Source: Streptacidiphilus jiangxiensis
GTDB lineage: Bacteria > Actinomycetota > Actinomycetes > Streptomycetales > Streptomycetaceae
NCBI RefSeq assembly: GCF_900109465.1
Contig: NZ_FOAZ01000022.1
Location: 85,497 to 149,496, forward strand
Length of the DNA stretch: 64,000 bases
Direction of reading: 5' to 3'
In this document: positions 14,786 to 23,942 of the stretch, piece by piece
Position numbering within the stretch: the stretch's first letter is position 1
How the letters are laid out: every line of letters begins with the position of its first letter
Made by a program: the position numbers and the translations under genes
Notes under the pieces: generated by a model
What the model was told of the DNA's origin: nothing
Databases searched by the model: none
Seen by the model: only the letters and a program-made list of their open reading frames with translations

Positions 14786-16813
14786 CTAGCCCTCCAGTCC
14801 GCGCCGCTTCAGCAGCGGCTGGATCTCCGGGGCACGGCCGCGGAACGTCGCGAACGCCGTCATCGGGTTCGCGGAGCCGCCCGGGGCCAGGAGGACGCGG
14901 CGGAAGATCTCGCCGCACTCGCGGACGGAGAGTTCCGACTCCTTGAACCACTCCACCGTGTCCGCGTCCAGGACCTCGGACCACATGTAGCCGTAGTAGC
15001 CCGCCGAGTACCAGTCGCCGGCGAAGACGTGGGCGAAGTACCCGGTGCGGTAGCGCGGCGGGATGGACGGGTGGGCCAGGCCGAAGCGCCGCAGCGCGGC
15101 CGCCTCGAACGCCTCCGCGTCGCCCGCGCCCTCGCCGTCGGGGGCGGAGTGCCAGGCCCAGTCCAGCAGGGCCGCACCGAGGTACTCGACGGTACGGAAG
15201 CCCTCGCCGAAGTTCTGGGCCTCGCGGACCCGCTCGACCAGCTCGGCCGGCATCGGCTCGCCGGTCTCGACGTGGCGGGCGTAGTTGCCGAAGACCTCCG
15301 GCCACTCCATCCACATCTCGTTGACCTGCGAGGGGTACTCGATGAAGTCGCGCGGCACCTCCATGTACTGCGAGGGGTGGATCACGTCGGTGAAGAGCCC
15401 GTGCAGCGCGTGACCGAACTCGTGGAAGAGGGTCCGCACCTCGTCCCAGGTGAGCAGGACGGGCTCGCCGGCCGGGGGCTTGGCGATGTTGAGGTTGTTG
15501 GTGACCACGGACTGCTGGCCCAGCAGGGTCGACTGACGGACGAACTCGTGCATCCAGGCGCCGCCGCGCTTGGACTCGCGAGCGAAGAAGTCGGCGATGT
15601 AGAGGCCGATCGGGCGGCCGTCCGCCTCGCGGACCTCGAAGACGCGGGCGTCGGGGTGGTGGGCGACGAGCTCGGGGCGCTCCTCGAAGGTGATGCCGTA
15701 GACGAGGTTCGCGGCGTGGAAGACGCCGCGGACCAGGACGGACTCCAGCTCCAGGTAGGGGCGCATCTGGGCGCCGTCCACGTCGTAGCGCTCCTTGCGG
15801 ACCTGCTCGGACAGGTACTGCCAGTCCGCCGCCGCGACCCGCTCCACGCCCGCGCTGGCGGCGAGCGCCGCGCCCTCGCGGTCGGCGTTGGCGACGGCGG
15901 GGGCGACCAGGCCACCGAGCATGGACTCGACGGCCTCGGTGCTGCCGGAGGTCTGGTCGGCGACGACGTAGGCGGCGTGCGAGTCGAAGCCGAGCAGGCG
16001 GGCTCGCTCGGCGCGCAGCGTCGCCATGCGGACGGCGAGCGGGCCGTTGTCCTCGATGCCGCGGGCGAGCGAGGCGTCCAGCAGGCGGGCGCGCAGCTTC
16101 GGGTCGGTGAGCGAGGCCAGCTCGGTCTGGTTGGAGAAGTTCTTCAGGCTGAGCACGTACTTGCCGTCGTGGCCGAGTGCCTTGGCGTTCTCGGCGGCGG
16201 CGGCGATCTGGCCGTCGGGGAGGCCGTCGAGCTCCTCGGGGGTGTCCAGGACGACGGCGGCGGCCCGGGTGCCCTCGAAGAGGTTCTTCTCGAAGGCGGA
16301 GCCGAGGGTGGCCAGCTCGGCGTTGAGCTCGCGCAGGCGCGCCTGGCCGGACTCGTCGAGCTGGGCGCCGCCGCGGACGAAGCGGTTGTGCCAGTACCGC
16401 AGCACCCGCAGCTCGTTCGCGTCCAGGCCGAGCTCCTCGCGGCGGGCGTGGACCGCGTCGATGCGGGCGAAGAGCGCGGGGTCCAGCTGGATCGCGTCGG
16501 TGTGCGCGGCCAGCCGGGGCTGGATCTCCCCGTCCAGGTCCCGCAGCGCGGGCGTGGAGTCGGAGGCGACCACGTTCTCGAAGACGAGCTGCACGCGGCG
16601 CAACAGCTGTCCGGTGCGCTCCAGGGCGACCAGGGTGTTGTCGAAGTCGGCCGGCTCGGGGTTCGCGGTGATGGCGGCGATCTCGGCGAGCTGCTCGGCC
16701 ATGCCGGCCTCGAGGGCGGGCCGGTAGTGGGCTTCCTCGATCTGCGCGAAAGGCGGAAGCTCGTAGGGGAGCGGGCTGGGCTGCAGGAACGGGTTCGGCG
16801 TCGGCTGAGTCAC
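14786..16813 (-). CDS. M3 family zinc metallopeptidase (oligopeptidase A / Dcp type)
   Basis: 675 residues, the usual length for peptidyl-dipeptidase Dcp or oligopeptidase A, and no signal peptide. The zinc site HEFGHALHG lies about two thirds along, with the third ligand Glu in the following helix. NEMWMEWPEVF and the C-terminal YSAGYYGYMWSEVLDADTV are M3 signatures. It would trim cytoplasmic peptides. The GTG at 16813 is the start that gives the usual MTQPTPNPF opening. Confidence 0.93.
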   Translation of the reverse strand: MTQPTPNPFLQPSPLPYELPPFAQIEEAHYRPALEAGMAEQLAEIAAITANPEPADFDNTLVALERTGQLLRRVQLVFENVVASDSTPALRDLDGEIQPRLAAHTDAIQLDPALFARIDAVHARREELGLDANELRVLRYWHNRFVRGGAQLDESGQARLRELNAELATLGSAFEKNLFEGTRAAAVVLDTPEELDGLPDGQIAAAAENAKALGHDGKYVLSLKNFSNQTELASLTDPKLRARLLDASLARGIEDNGPLAVRMATLRAERARLLGFDSHAAYVVADQTSGSTEAVESMLGGLVAPAVANADREGAALAASAGVERVAAADWQYLSEQVRKERYDVDGAQMRPYLELESVLVRGVFHAANLVYGITFEERPELVAHHPDARVFEVREADGRPIGLYIADFFARESKRGGAWMHEFVRQSTLLGQQSVVTNNLNIAKPPAGEPVLLTWDEVRTLFHEFGHALHGLFTDVIHPSQYMEVPRDFIEYPSQVNEMWMEWPEVFGNYARHVETGEPMPAELVERVREAQNFGEGFRTVEYLGAALLDWAWHSAPDGEGAGDAEAFEAAALRRFGLAHPSIPPRYRTGYFAHVFAGDWYSAGYYGYMWSEVLDADTVEWFKESELSVRECGEIFRRVLLAPGGSANPMTAFATFRGRAPEIQPLLKRRGLEG

Positions 16814-16963
16814 AGCTCAGACACTACGCCGCGGGGTGTCAGCCGCGCCGCAGCTTTTCGCGCTCAGGGTAAAGCCTTCCGGCTCCATCCGCCCGCCGTG
16901 TCCCGTTCGCCAACCGTTGGAGAAAAGTACAGCCATCCGGGTGGGCTCGGCAGCGCGCCTCAT

Positions 16964-16982
16964 GCCATCAGTGACTGACGGC
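16964..16982. promoter_or_regulatory. Inverted repeat upstream of the xanthine dehydrogenase operon
   Basis: GCCATCAGTGACTGACGGC has a perfect core TCAGT-G-ACTGA and outer GCC/GGC arms, with one mismatched pair between. It lies about 100 bp before the ATG of the FAD subunit, a sensible place for an operator. In Streptomyces a TetR-type protein (XdhR) is known to control xdh genes; I cannot tell whether this is its site or that of the PucR protein. Confidence 0.35.
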
Positions 16983-17078
16983 ACACCACTCCCCGATTGT
17001 GTACTGCTCACACCTCCCCGAATACCCCGAACACCTCCCCACGCAATGCTTGCCGTACCCACCGAAGGAGTCACCCGC

Positions 17079-17984
17079 ATGGAGTTCCTGCGGCCCGCCA
17101 CTTGGGACGAGGCACTCGCGGCGAAGGCCGAGCACCCGTCCGCGCTGCCGATCTCCGGCGGTACGGACGTGATGGTCGAGCTCAACTTCGACCGTCACCG
17201 CCCGTCCGCCCTGTTGGACCTGAACCGGATCAGCGAGCTGACCGCGTGGGAGTCCGGCCGTTTCGAGGGCCAGGAGGGCGAGGTGATCCGGCTCGGTGCC
17301 GCGGTCCCCTACGCCCGGATCACCCGTGAGCTGAGCCGGGAGCTGCCCGGTCTCGCCCTGGCCGGCAACACCGTCGGCTCCCCGCAGATCCGCAACCGCG
17401 GCAGCGTCGGCGGCAACCTCGGCGGCGCCTCGCCCGCCGGTGACGCCCACCCCGCGCTGCTGGCCGCCGGACGTGACGTCCTGGTCGAGGCCGAGTCGGT
17501 GCGCGGCACCCGCCTGATCCCGATCGACGAGTTCTACGTCGGCGTCAAGCGCAACAGCCTGGAGCCGGACGAGCTGATCCGCGCCGTCCGCATCCCCGTG
17601 GCCGACGGCCCGCAGCAGTTCTCGAAGATCGGCACCCGCAACGCGATGGTCATCGCGGTGTGCGCCTTCGGTATCGCACTGCACCCCAAGAACGGCACGG
17701 TCGGCACCGGCATCGGCTCTGCGGCCCCGACGCCGCGCCGTGCGGTGGAGGCCGAGGAGTTCATCGCCGGCGAACTGGCCGAGCGCGGCCTGTGGGAGTC
17801 CGGCGCCCTGATCGGCCCGGCCGCGATCCAGCGCTTCGGTGAGCTGGTCACCGCCGCCGCCTCCCCGATCGACGACGTCCGCGGGACCGCCGCCTACCGC
17901 CGCCACGCGCTGGCGGTCATGGCCCGGCGGACCCTGACCTGGACCTGGAACGAGTACACGCAGTCCCTGAGGAGCGCAGCATGA
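17079..17984 (+). CDS. Xanthine dehydrogenase, FAD-binding subunit
   Basis: 301 residues. EFLRPATWDEALA opens the FAD_binding_5 domain and PISGGTDVMVELN gives the pyrophosphate-binding loop. IRNRGSVGGNLGGASPAGD (about residues 105-123) is the second FAD loop, and a CO-dehydrogenase flavoprotein C-terminal domain follows. It takes electrons from the 2Fe-2S subunit and passes them to NAD. GAAGGAG lies 8 bases before the ATG; the longer in-frame extension has no similarity. Its stop overlaps the next start as ATGA. Confidence 0.93.
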   Translation: MEFLRPATWDEALAAKAEHPSALPISGGTDVMVELNFDRHRPSALLDLNRISELTAWESGRFEGQEGEVIRLGAAVPYARITRELSRELPGLALAGNTVGSPQIRNRGSVGGNLGGASPAGDAHPALLAAGRDVLVEAESVRGTRLIPIDEFYVGVKRNSLEPDELIRAVRIPVADGPQQFSKIGTRNAMVIAVCAFGIALHPKNGTVGTGIGSAAPTPRRAVEAEEFIAGELAERGLWESGALIGPAAIQRFGELVTAAASPIDDVRGTAAYRRHALAVMARRTLTWTWNEYTQSLRSAA

Positions 17985-18469
17985 GGGTGACCTTCACCGC
18001 CAACGGCCGCGAGGTCGAGGCGGACGACGTCTGGGAGGGCGAGAGCCTCCTGTTCATGCTGCGCGAGCGCCTGGGCCTGCCGGGCTCAAAGAACGCCTGC
18101 GAGCAGGGCGAGTGCGGCTCCTGCACCGTCTACCTCGACGGTGCCCCGGTCTGCTCCTGCCTGGTCGCGGCCGGCCAGGTGCAGGACCGCGAGGTCCGCA
18201 CCGTCGAGGGCCTGGCCGACCCGGAGACCGGTCTGGACGACGTCCAGCAGGCCTTCGTCGACGCCGGCGCCGTGCAGTGCGGCTTCTGCACCCCCGGTCT
18301 GCTGGTGCAGTCCCACGACCTGCTGGAGCGCAACCCGCAGCCCAGCGACAACGACATCCGCGAGGCCCTCTCCGGCAACCTGTGCCGCTGCACCGGTTAC
18401 GAGAAGATCATGGACGCCGTCCGCCTCGCCTCGGCCCGCAAGTGTTCGAGCTCGGAGGTGTCCCAGTGA
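17981..18469 (+). CDS. Xanthine dehydrogenase, 2Fe-2S subunit
   Basis: 162 residues with both iron-sulfur clusters. The plant-type ferredoxin motif CEQGECGSCTV is at about residues 40-50 with a fourth cysteine in VCSC. The helical cluster domain has QCGFCTPGLL near 100 and LCRCTGYEKI near 130. It relays electrons from the molybdenum centre to FAD. Coupled by ATGA to the FAD subunit gene and by GTGA to the molybdenum subunit gene. Confidence 0.95.
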   Translation: MRVTFTANGREVEADDVWEGESLLFMLRERLGLPGSKNACEQGECGSCTVYLDGAPVCSCLVAAGQVQDREVRTVEGLADPETGLDDVQQAFVDAGAVQCGFCTPGLLVQSHDLLERNPQPSDNDIREALSGNLCRCTGYEKIMDAVRLASARKCSSSEVSQ

Positions 18470-20823
18470 GCCAGATCCGCACCGAGAAGAACCTCCAGAA
18501 CATCACCACCGCCCACCCGGACGGTATCGGCGGCTCGCCGCTGCGCCCGGACGGCATCCTGAAGGTCAAGGGCGAGTTCGCCTACTCCTCGGACATGTGG
18601 CACGAGGACATGCTCTGGGGCATGGCGCTGCGTTCGCCGCACGCCCACGCCAAGATCCTCTCCGTGGACATCACCGAGGCCGTCAAGCACCCGGGTGTGC
18701 AGGCCGTGATGACCTACGACGACATCCCGGGCTCGAAGTTCTACGGCCTGGAGATCAAGGACCAGCCGGCGCTGGCCACCGGCAAGATCCGCTACCACGG
18801 CGAGGCCATCGCCATCGTGGCCGCGGACCACCCGGAGACGGCCCGACGCGCGCTCGCCAAGATCAAGGTCGAGTACGAGCTGCTGCCGACGATCACCACC
18901 GAGGAGCAGTGCCTCGACCCGGAGACCCACGGGTACGTGCACGAGCCCTCGGAGTACAAGGGCCACGCCTCCGGCAACATCGTCCACTCGCAGAAGGTGA
19001 TCTCCGGCCTCGGCGTCACCGACGAGGTGCGCGCGCTCGCCGACGTCGTCATCAAGGGCGACTACGTGGTCGGCATGCAGGACCAGGCCTTCCTCGGCCC
19101 GGAGTCCGGCATGGCGGTGCCCGCCGAGGACGGCGGCATCGACCTCTACATCGCCACCCAGTGGCTGCACGTGGACCGCGAGCAGATCGCGCCTGTCCTC
19201 GGCCTGCCGGAGAACAAGGTGCGCCTCACCCTCGCGGGTGTCGGCGGCGCCTTCGGTGGCCGCGAGGACCTGTCGATGCAGATCCACGCCTGCCTGCTGG
19301 CCCAGCGCACCGGCAAGCCCGTCAAGATCGTGTACTCCCGCGAGGAGTCCTTCTTCGGGCACGTGCACCGCCACCCGGCCAAGCTGACCTACGAGACCGG
19401 CGCCACCCGCGACGGCAAGCTGGTCTACTGCGACGCCCGCATCGTGCTGGACGGCGGCGCCTACGCCTCCGCCTCCCCCGCGGTCGTCGGCAACGCGGCC
19501 TCGCTGGGCATGGGCCCGTACGAGATCCCGAACGTCAACATGCTGGCGGTCGCCCTCTACTCCAACAACCCGTCCTGCGGCGCGATGCGCGGCTTCGGCG
19601 CGGTCCAGGCCTGCTTCGCCTACGAGGCGCAGATGGACAAGCTGGCCGCCGCGCTGGACATCGACCCGGTGGAGCTGCGTCAGCTCAACGCCGTGGAGCA
19701 GGGCTCGATCATGCCGACCGGCCAGGAGATCGACTCCCCGGCCCCGGTCGCCGAGCTGCTGCGCCGCGTCAAGGCGCTGCCGCTGCCGCCGGCCCTGGAC
19801 ACCACGCACCTCGATGTCCGTGACATCCCGGGCGCGCTGTCCAACACCTCGCACGGCGAGGGCATCGTGCGCGGCGTCGGCTACGCGGTCGGCATCAAGA
19901 ACGTCGGCTTCTCCGAGGGCTTCGACGACTACTCCACCGCCCGGGTGCGCCTGGAGGTCATCGGCGGCGAGCCGGTCGCCATGGTGCACACGGCCATGGC
20001 CGAGGTCGGCCAGGGCGGCGTCACCGTCCACGGCCAGATCGCCCGCACCGAGCTCGGCGTCGAGCGGGTCACCATCCACCCCGCCAACACCGAGGTGGGC
20101 TCGGCCGGTTCGACCTCCGCCTCGCGCCAGACCTACATGACCGGCGGCGCCGTCAAGCTCGCGGCCGAGGCTGTGCGCAACGAGCTGCTGGCCCTGGGCC
20201 GCAAGCGCTACGGCTGGGACTACAACGACCTGTCGCTGGTCGGCGGCAAGGTGGTCTCCGCCTCCGCCGGCGCGCTGGTGCCGATCGCGGACCTGCTCGG
20301 CGACAGCGCCATCGACCTGACCCGCGAGCACCACCACCGCCCGACCGTCCCCTTCGACAAGGAGACCGGGCAGGGCTTCGGCCACGTCCAGTACACCTTC
20401 TGCGCCCACCGCGCCGTGGTGGACGTGGACGTGGAGCTGGGCCTGGTCAAGGTCGTCGAGCTGGCCGCCGCCCAGGACGTGGGCAAGGCGCTCAACCCGC
20501 TCTCCGTGGTCGGCCAGATCCAGGGTGGCTCCACCCAGGGCCTGGGCCTCGCGGTCATGGAGGAGATCGTCGTCAAGGACGGCAAGGTCAGGAACCCGTC
20601 CTTCACCGACTACCTCATCCCCACCATCCTGGACACCCCGCCGCAGCCGGTGGACGTCCTCGAACTCGCCGACGAGCACGCCCCGTACGGGCTGCGCGGT
20701 GTCGGCGAGGCACCCACCCTCTCGTCGACGCCGGCGGTCGTGGCAGCGATCCGCCAGGCCACGGGTCTCGCACTGAACCGGGTCCCGGTTCGCCCCGAGC
20801 ACCTGACCGGCACCGGCGAGTAG
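18466..20823 (+). CDS. Xanthine dehydrogenase, molybdopterin-binding subunit
   Basis: 785 residues, the full length of the large subunit. GVGGAFGGRED near residue 260 and GAMRGFGAVQ near 370 are cofactor loops. EVGQGGVTVHGQIARTELG sits before the cofactor-binding region, and RGVGEAPTLSSTP near the end carries the catalytic glutamate that activates water. It oxidises hypoxanthine and xanthine to urate. The GTG at 18466 follows CGGAGG by 7 bases and overlaps the previous stop. Cofactor maturation would need XdhC (22651) and a MocA/MobA-type protein such as the one at 51237. Confidence 0.94.
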   Translation: MSQIRTEKNLQNITTAHPDGIGGSPLRPDGILKVKGEFAYSSDMWHEDMLWGMALRSPHAHAKILSVDITEAVKHPGVQAVMTYDDIPGSKFYGLEIKDQPALATGKIRYHGEAIAIVAADHPETARRALAKIKVEYELLPTITTEEQCLDPETHGYVHEPSEYKGHASGNIVHSQKVISGLGVTDEVRALADVVIKGDYVVGMQDQAFLGPESGMAVPAEDGGIDLYIATQWLHVDREQIAPVLGLPENKVRLTLAGVGGAFGGREDLSMQIHACLLAQRTGKPVKIVYSREESFFGHVHRHPAKLTYETGATRDGKLVYCDARIVLDGGAYASASPAVVGNAASLGMGPYEIPNVNMLAVALYSNNPSCGAMRGFGAVQACFAYEAQMDKLAAALDIDPVELRQLNAVEQGSIMPTGQEIDSPAPVAELLRRVKALPLPPALDTTHLDVRDIPGALSNTSHGEGIVRGVGYAVGIKNVGFSEGFDDYSTARVRLEVIGGEPVAMVHTAMAEVGQGGVTVHGQIARTELGVERVTIHPANTEVGSAGSTSASRQTYMTGGAVKLAAEAVRNELLALGRKRYGWDYNDLSLVGGKVVSASAGALVPIADLLGDSAIDLTREHHHRPTVPFDKETGQGFGHVQYTFCAHRAVVDVDVELGLVKVVELAAAQDVGKALNPLSVVGQIQGGSTQGLGLAVMEEIVVKDGKVRNPSFTDYLIPTILDTPPQPVDVLELADEHAPYGLRGVGEAPTLSSTPAVVAAIRQATGLALNRVPVRPEHLTGTGE

Positions 20824-21099
20824 GGGCCACCCGAACCACCCCGGGGCGAGGCACTCCATGTCAGGTCTTCCCGCGCCCCGCCCCGGGGTCGCACCACCGC
20901 ACCACCGCACCACCGCACGCACCGCAGAGAAAGCAAACGATGGACCCCGCACCATCCGGCACGACGCCTTCGCCGAGGCCAGTGAACCCCGGAAGCACCT
21001 GCAGAAAAGCGCGCCGCACCGTCCCCTGTTCCCCCGCCTAGAGGGTCACCCAGGCCGGCCGCTCCACCCCAAACCCCTTCGAAACTTGGGAGTGGAACC

Positions 21100-22578
21100 G
21101 TGACCCAGACATCCACGGAACCCAGCCTCAACTCCGACGACCCCAACAGAGGGTCGACGCCGAAGCCGAAGAACGTGATCGACGCCTTCTTCAAGATCTC
21201 CGCCCGAGGGTCCACCCTCGGTGGCGAGGTCCGAGGTGGTCTCACCACCTTCATGGCGATGGCGTACATCCTGCTGCTGAACCCGATCATCCTGTCCGTA
21301 CCGGACGTGAACGGGGCCCACCTCAGCCACGCGCAGGTCACCACCGCCACCGCCCTGGCAGCGGCGATCACCACCATCCTGCTCGGCGTCGTCGGCAACG
21401 CGCCGCTCGCCGCGGCCGCCGGTCTGAGCGTCTCCAACACCCTCGCAGCGGTGATGGTGCCTCATATCAGCTGGCCCCAGGCCATGGGCCTCTGTGTCAT
21501 CTACGGCGCCGCCATCGTGCTGCTGGTCATCACCGGCCTGCGCGAAAAGATCATGAACGGCATCCCGATGGCGCTCAAGCACGCCATCACCATCGGGATC
21601 GGCCTCTTCATCGCGCTGATCGGCCTGGTCAACGCCGGCTTCGTGTCCCGCGTCCCGGACGCCGCCCACAGCGAGACCCCGCTGCAGCTCGGCGTCGGCG
21701 ACAACCTGCAGGGCTGGCCGGTGCTGATCTTCTCGATCACCCTGCTGACCATCTTCATCCTGCAGACCCGCAAGGTCCCCGGCGCCATCCTCATCGGCAT
21801 CGTCTTCGGCACCGTGCTCTCGCTGATCCTGCAGGCCGCGCTGAACCTGCCGGACGCGGTCTGGGGCCTGTCCGTGCCCAAGTGGCCCGGCAACCCGGTC
21901 GCCTCGCCCGACTTCGGCCTCTTCGGTCACATCGACCTGTTCGGTGCGTTCGGCAGCCACGGCATGGGCGCCCTGAGCGCCGGCTTCGCGGTCTTCGCCC
22001 TGGTGCTGGCCGGCTTCTTCGACGCCATGGCCACCATCATCGGCATCGGCACCGAGGCGGGCCTGGCCGACGAGCAGGGCCGGATGCCGGGTCTGTCCAA
22101 GGCGCTGTTCGTCGACGGCACCGGCGGCATCATCGGCGGTGTGGCGGGCGCGTCCGGCCAGACGGTCTTCATCGAGTCCGCGACCGGCGTCGGCGAGGGG
22201 GCCCGCACCGGCTTCTCCTCGGTCGTCACCGGCCTGGTCTTCGCGCTGATGCTGTTCTTCACCCCGCTGGCCGGCATGGTGCCCGGTCAGGTCGCGGCGG
22301 CCGCCCTGGTCGTCATCGGCTCGATGATGCTGGCCCAGGCCCGCCACATCGAGTGGAACGACCGCGAGGTGGCGATCCCCGCCTTCCTCACGATCGCGCT
22401 GATGCCGTTCACGTACTCGATCACCGCTGGTGTCGGTGCGGGCGTCATCGCCTACTGCGCCATCAAGGCCGGCCGTGGCCGCTGGCGCGAGCCGGGTGTG
22501 CTGATGTGGGGACTGACCGCGGTCTTCCTCGTTTACTTCGCCCTGCACCCGATCAAGCTCTGGCTCGGGATCCACTGA
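21100..22578 (+). CDS. Purine (adenine/guanine/hypoxanthine-type) permease, NCS2/AzgA family
   Basis: 492 residues with a 12-14 helix NCS2 layout. Signature stretches are TTFMAMAYILLLNPIIL near residue 48, AAAGLSVSNTLAA in helix 3, GFFDAMATIIGIGTEAGL near 310 and SGQTVFIESATGVGEGARTG near 350. The AzgA branch imports adenine, guanine and hypoxanthine with protons. It lies between the dehydrogenase and XdhC genes, so substrate uptake and oxidation are probably expressed together. The GTG is 276 bp after the previous stop; that gap holds only a short CGCACCAC repeat. Confidence 0.92.
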   Translation: MTQTSTEPSLNSDDPNRGSTPKPKNVIDAFFKISARGSTLGGEVRGGLTTFMAMAYILLLNPIILSVPDVNGAHLSHAQVTTATALAAAITTILLGVVGNAPLAAAAGLSVSNTLAAVMVPHISWPQAMGLCVIYGAAIVLLVITGLREKIMNGIPMALKHAITIGIGLFIALIGLVNAGFVSRVPDAAHSETPLQLGVGDNLQGWPVLIFSITLLTIFILQTRKVPGAILIGIVFGTVLSLILQAALNLPDAVWGLSVPKWPGNPVASPDFGLFGHIDLFGAFGSHGMGALSAGFAVFALVLAGFFDAMATIIGIGTEAGLADEQGRMPGLSKALFVDGTGGIIGGVAGASGQTVFIESATGVGEGARTGFSSVVTGLVFALMLFFTPLAGMVPGQVAAAALVVIGSMMLAQARHIEWNDREVAIPAFLTIALMPFTYSITAGVGAGVIAYCAIKAGRGRWREPGVLMWGLTAVFLVYFALHPIKLWLGIH

Positions 22579-22584
22579 GCCGAG

Positions 22585-22617
22585 GCCGGGCCGCCCTGAC
22601 CGTGAGGGCGGCCCGGC
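22585..22617 (+). terminator. GC-rich hairpin after the permease gene
   Basis: A perfect 13-bp stem (GCCGGGCCGCCCT paired with AGGGCGGCCCGGC) around a 7-base loop begins 7 bp after the permease stop. No T run follows, so it may act as a processing or partial termination signal that lowers xdhC expression rather than ending the operon. Confidence 0.6.
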
Positions 22618-22650
22618 ACCACCCGTTGAACCGTCTGAAGGAGCGCCACC

Positions 22651-23811
22651 GTGCAGGACATCGCCGAGCAGCTCACCGCCTGGCACTCCGCCGGGAGCAG
22701 CTTCGCCGTGGCCACCGTCGTCGCCGTGTCCGGGAGCGCCCCGCGCGACCCGGGCGCCGCACTGGCTGTGGACGCGGACGGCGAGGCCGTGGGCTCCGTC
22801 TCCGGCGGCTGCGTCGAGGGCGCCGTCTACGAGCTGTGCCGCGAGGCGCTGACGACCGGCGAGCCGGTGCTGCACCGCTTCGGCTACAGCGACGAGGACG
22901 CCTTCGCGGTCGGCCTCACCTGCGGCGGGATCATCGACGTCTTCGTCCAGCCGGTCCGCCCGGGCGCCGACGACGGCATGGACGCCGGCCTCGCCTACGT
23001 CCACTCCGGCACGCCCGTCGCCCTGGTGCGCTGCATCAGCGGCCCGGCGCACCTGCTCGGCGCGACGCTGGCCGTCACCGGCGACGCACACCACGGGACG
23101 CTCAACTCTCCGCTGCTGGAGGACGCCTCGGTCCGCCAGGCCCGGGCGATGCTCGACGCGGGCCGCACCGGGCAGCTGACCTTCGGGCTCGACGGCCGTC
23201 CCTGCGACCCGAACTCCGAGGAGGCCGCGGTCTTCTTCGTCGAGTCCTACACTCCGGCCCCTCGCATGATCGTCTTCGGCGCGATCGACTTCGCAGGAGC
23301 CGTCGCCCGGGTCGGCAAGTTCCTCGGCTACGACGTGACCGTCTGCGACGCCCGCCCGGTCTTCGCCACCGAGCGGCGCTTCCCGGAGGCGGACCGGGTC
23401 GTGGTCGAGTGGCCGCACCGCTACCTGGACGCGGAGGCCGCGGCCGGGCGCCTGGACGCGCGGACCGCGCTGTGCGTGCTCACCCACGACGCCAAGTTCG
23501 ACATCCCGCTGCTGGAGCGGGCGCTGCGGATGCCGCTCGGGTTCGTCGGCGCGATGGGCTCGCGCCGCACCCACCTCGAGCGCCTGGACCGGCTGCGCGA
23601 GGCGGGCCTGACCGAGGTGGAGATCAACCGGCTGCGTTCGCCCATCGGCCTGGACCTCGGCGCGCGCACCCCGGAGGAGACGGCCGTCGCCGTCGCCGCC
23701 GAGATCGTCGCGCATCGACGGGGCGGCGGCTGCCTGCCGCTCTCCGCCCACGACGGCCCGATCCACCACGACCACCGCGGGCAGGTCGAGGAGCCCCGCC
23801 GGATTGCCTGA
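22651..23811 (+). CDS. XdhC family protein (xanthine dehydrogenase maturation)
   Basis: 386 residues. The N-terminal XdhC domain has VSGSAPRDPGAALAV and GSVSGGCVEGAVYE. The C-terminal Rossmann domain begins MIVFGAIDFAGAVARVG, and GAMGSRRTHLERLDRL with IGLDLGARTPEETAVA closes it. XdhC binds molybdenum cofactor and hands the sulfurated form to xanthine dehydrogenase. It is the last gene of the xdh run and is followed by a clear terminator. Confidence 0.92.
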   Translation: MQDIAEQLTAWHSAGSSFAVATVVAVSGSAPRDPGAALAVDADGEAVGSVSGGCVEGAVYELCREALTTGEPVLHRFGYSDEDAFAVGLTCGGIIDVFVQPVRPGADDGMDAGLAYVHSGTPVALVRCISGPAHLLGATLAVTGDAHHGTLNSPLLEDASVRQARAMLDAGRTGQLTFGLDGRPCDPNSEEAAVFFVESYTPAPRMIVFGAIDFAGAVARVGKFLGYDVTVCDARPVFATERRFPEADRVVVEWPHRYLDAEAAAGRLDARTALCVLTHDAKFDIPLLERALRMPLGFVGAMGSRRTHLERLDRLREAGLTEVEINRLRSPIGLDLGARTPEETAVAVAAEIVAHRRGGGCLPLSAHDGPIHHDHRGQVEEPRRIA

Positions 23812-23822
23812 CGGACCGACAG

Positions 23823-23856
23823 AAAGCGCTCCACCCATGATGGGTGGGGCGCTTTT
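23823..23856 (+). terminator. Intrinsic terminator after xdhC
   Basis: AAAGCGC and CCACCC pair with GGGTGG and GCGCTTT around a five-base loop, with a single extra base pair mismatch, and the stem ends in TTTT. It separates the purine operon from the glycosidase-like gene. Confidence 0.8.
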
Positions 23857-23942
23857 GTCAATCCCCCGGGACGTCGATCTCAGTGCCATTTCACATAACT
23901 ATGGTACTGACGATTCCTGTCGCTCCCCTCGAAGGAGAGCCC

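Noticed and set aside
14519..16978. Long open frame (819 codons) on the plus strand opposite the M3 peptidase
   Set aside because: It is antisense to a gene with complete catalytic motifs; its protein is biased and has no known motif. High GC makes such shadows common.
20890..20920. CGCACCAC repeated three times before the purine permease gene
   Set aside because: A short simple repeat of low complexity in GC-rich DNA, no sign of regulatory use.
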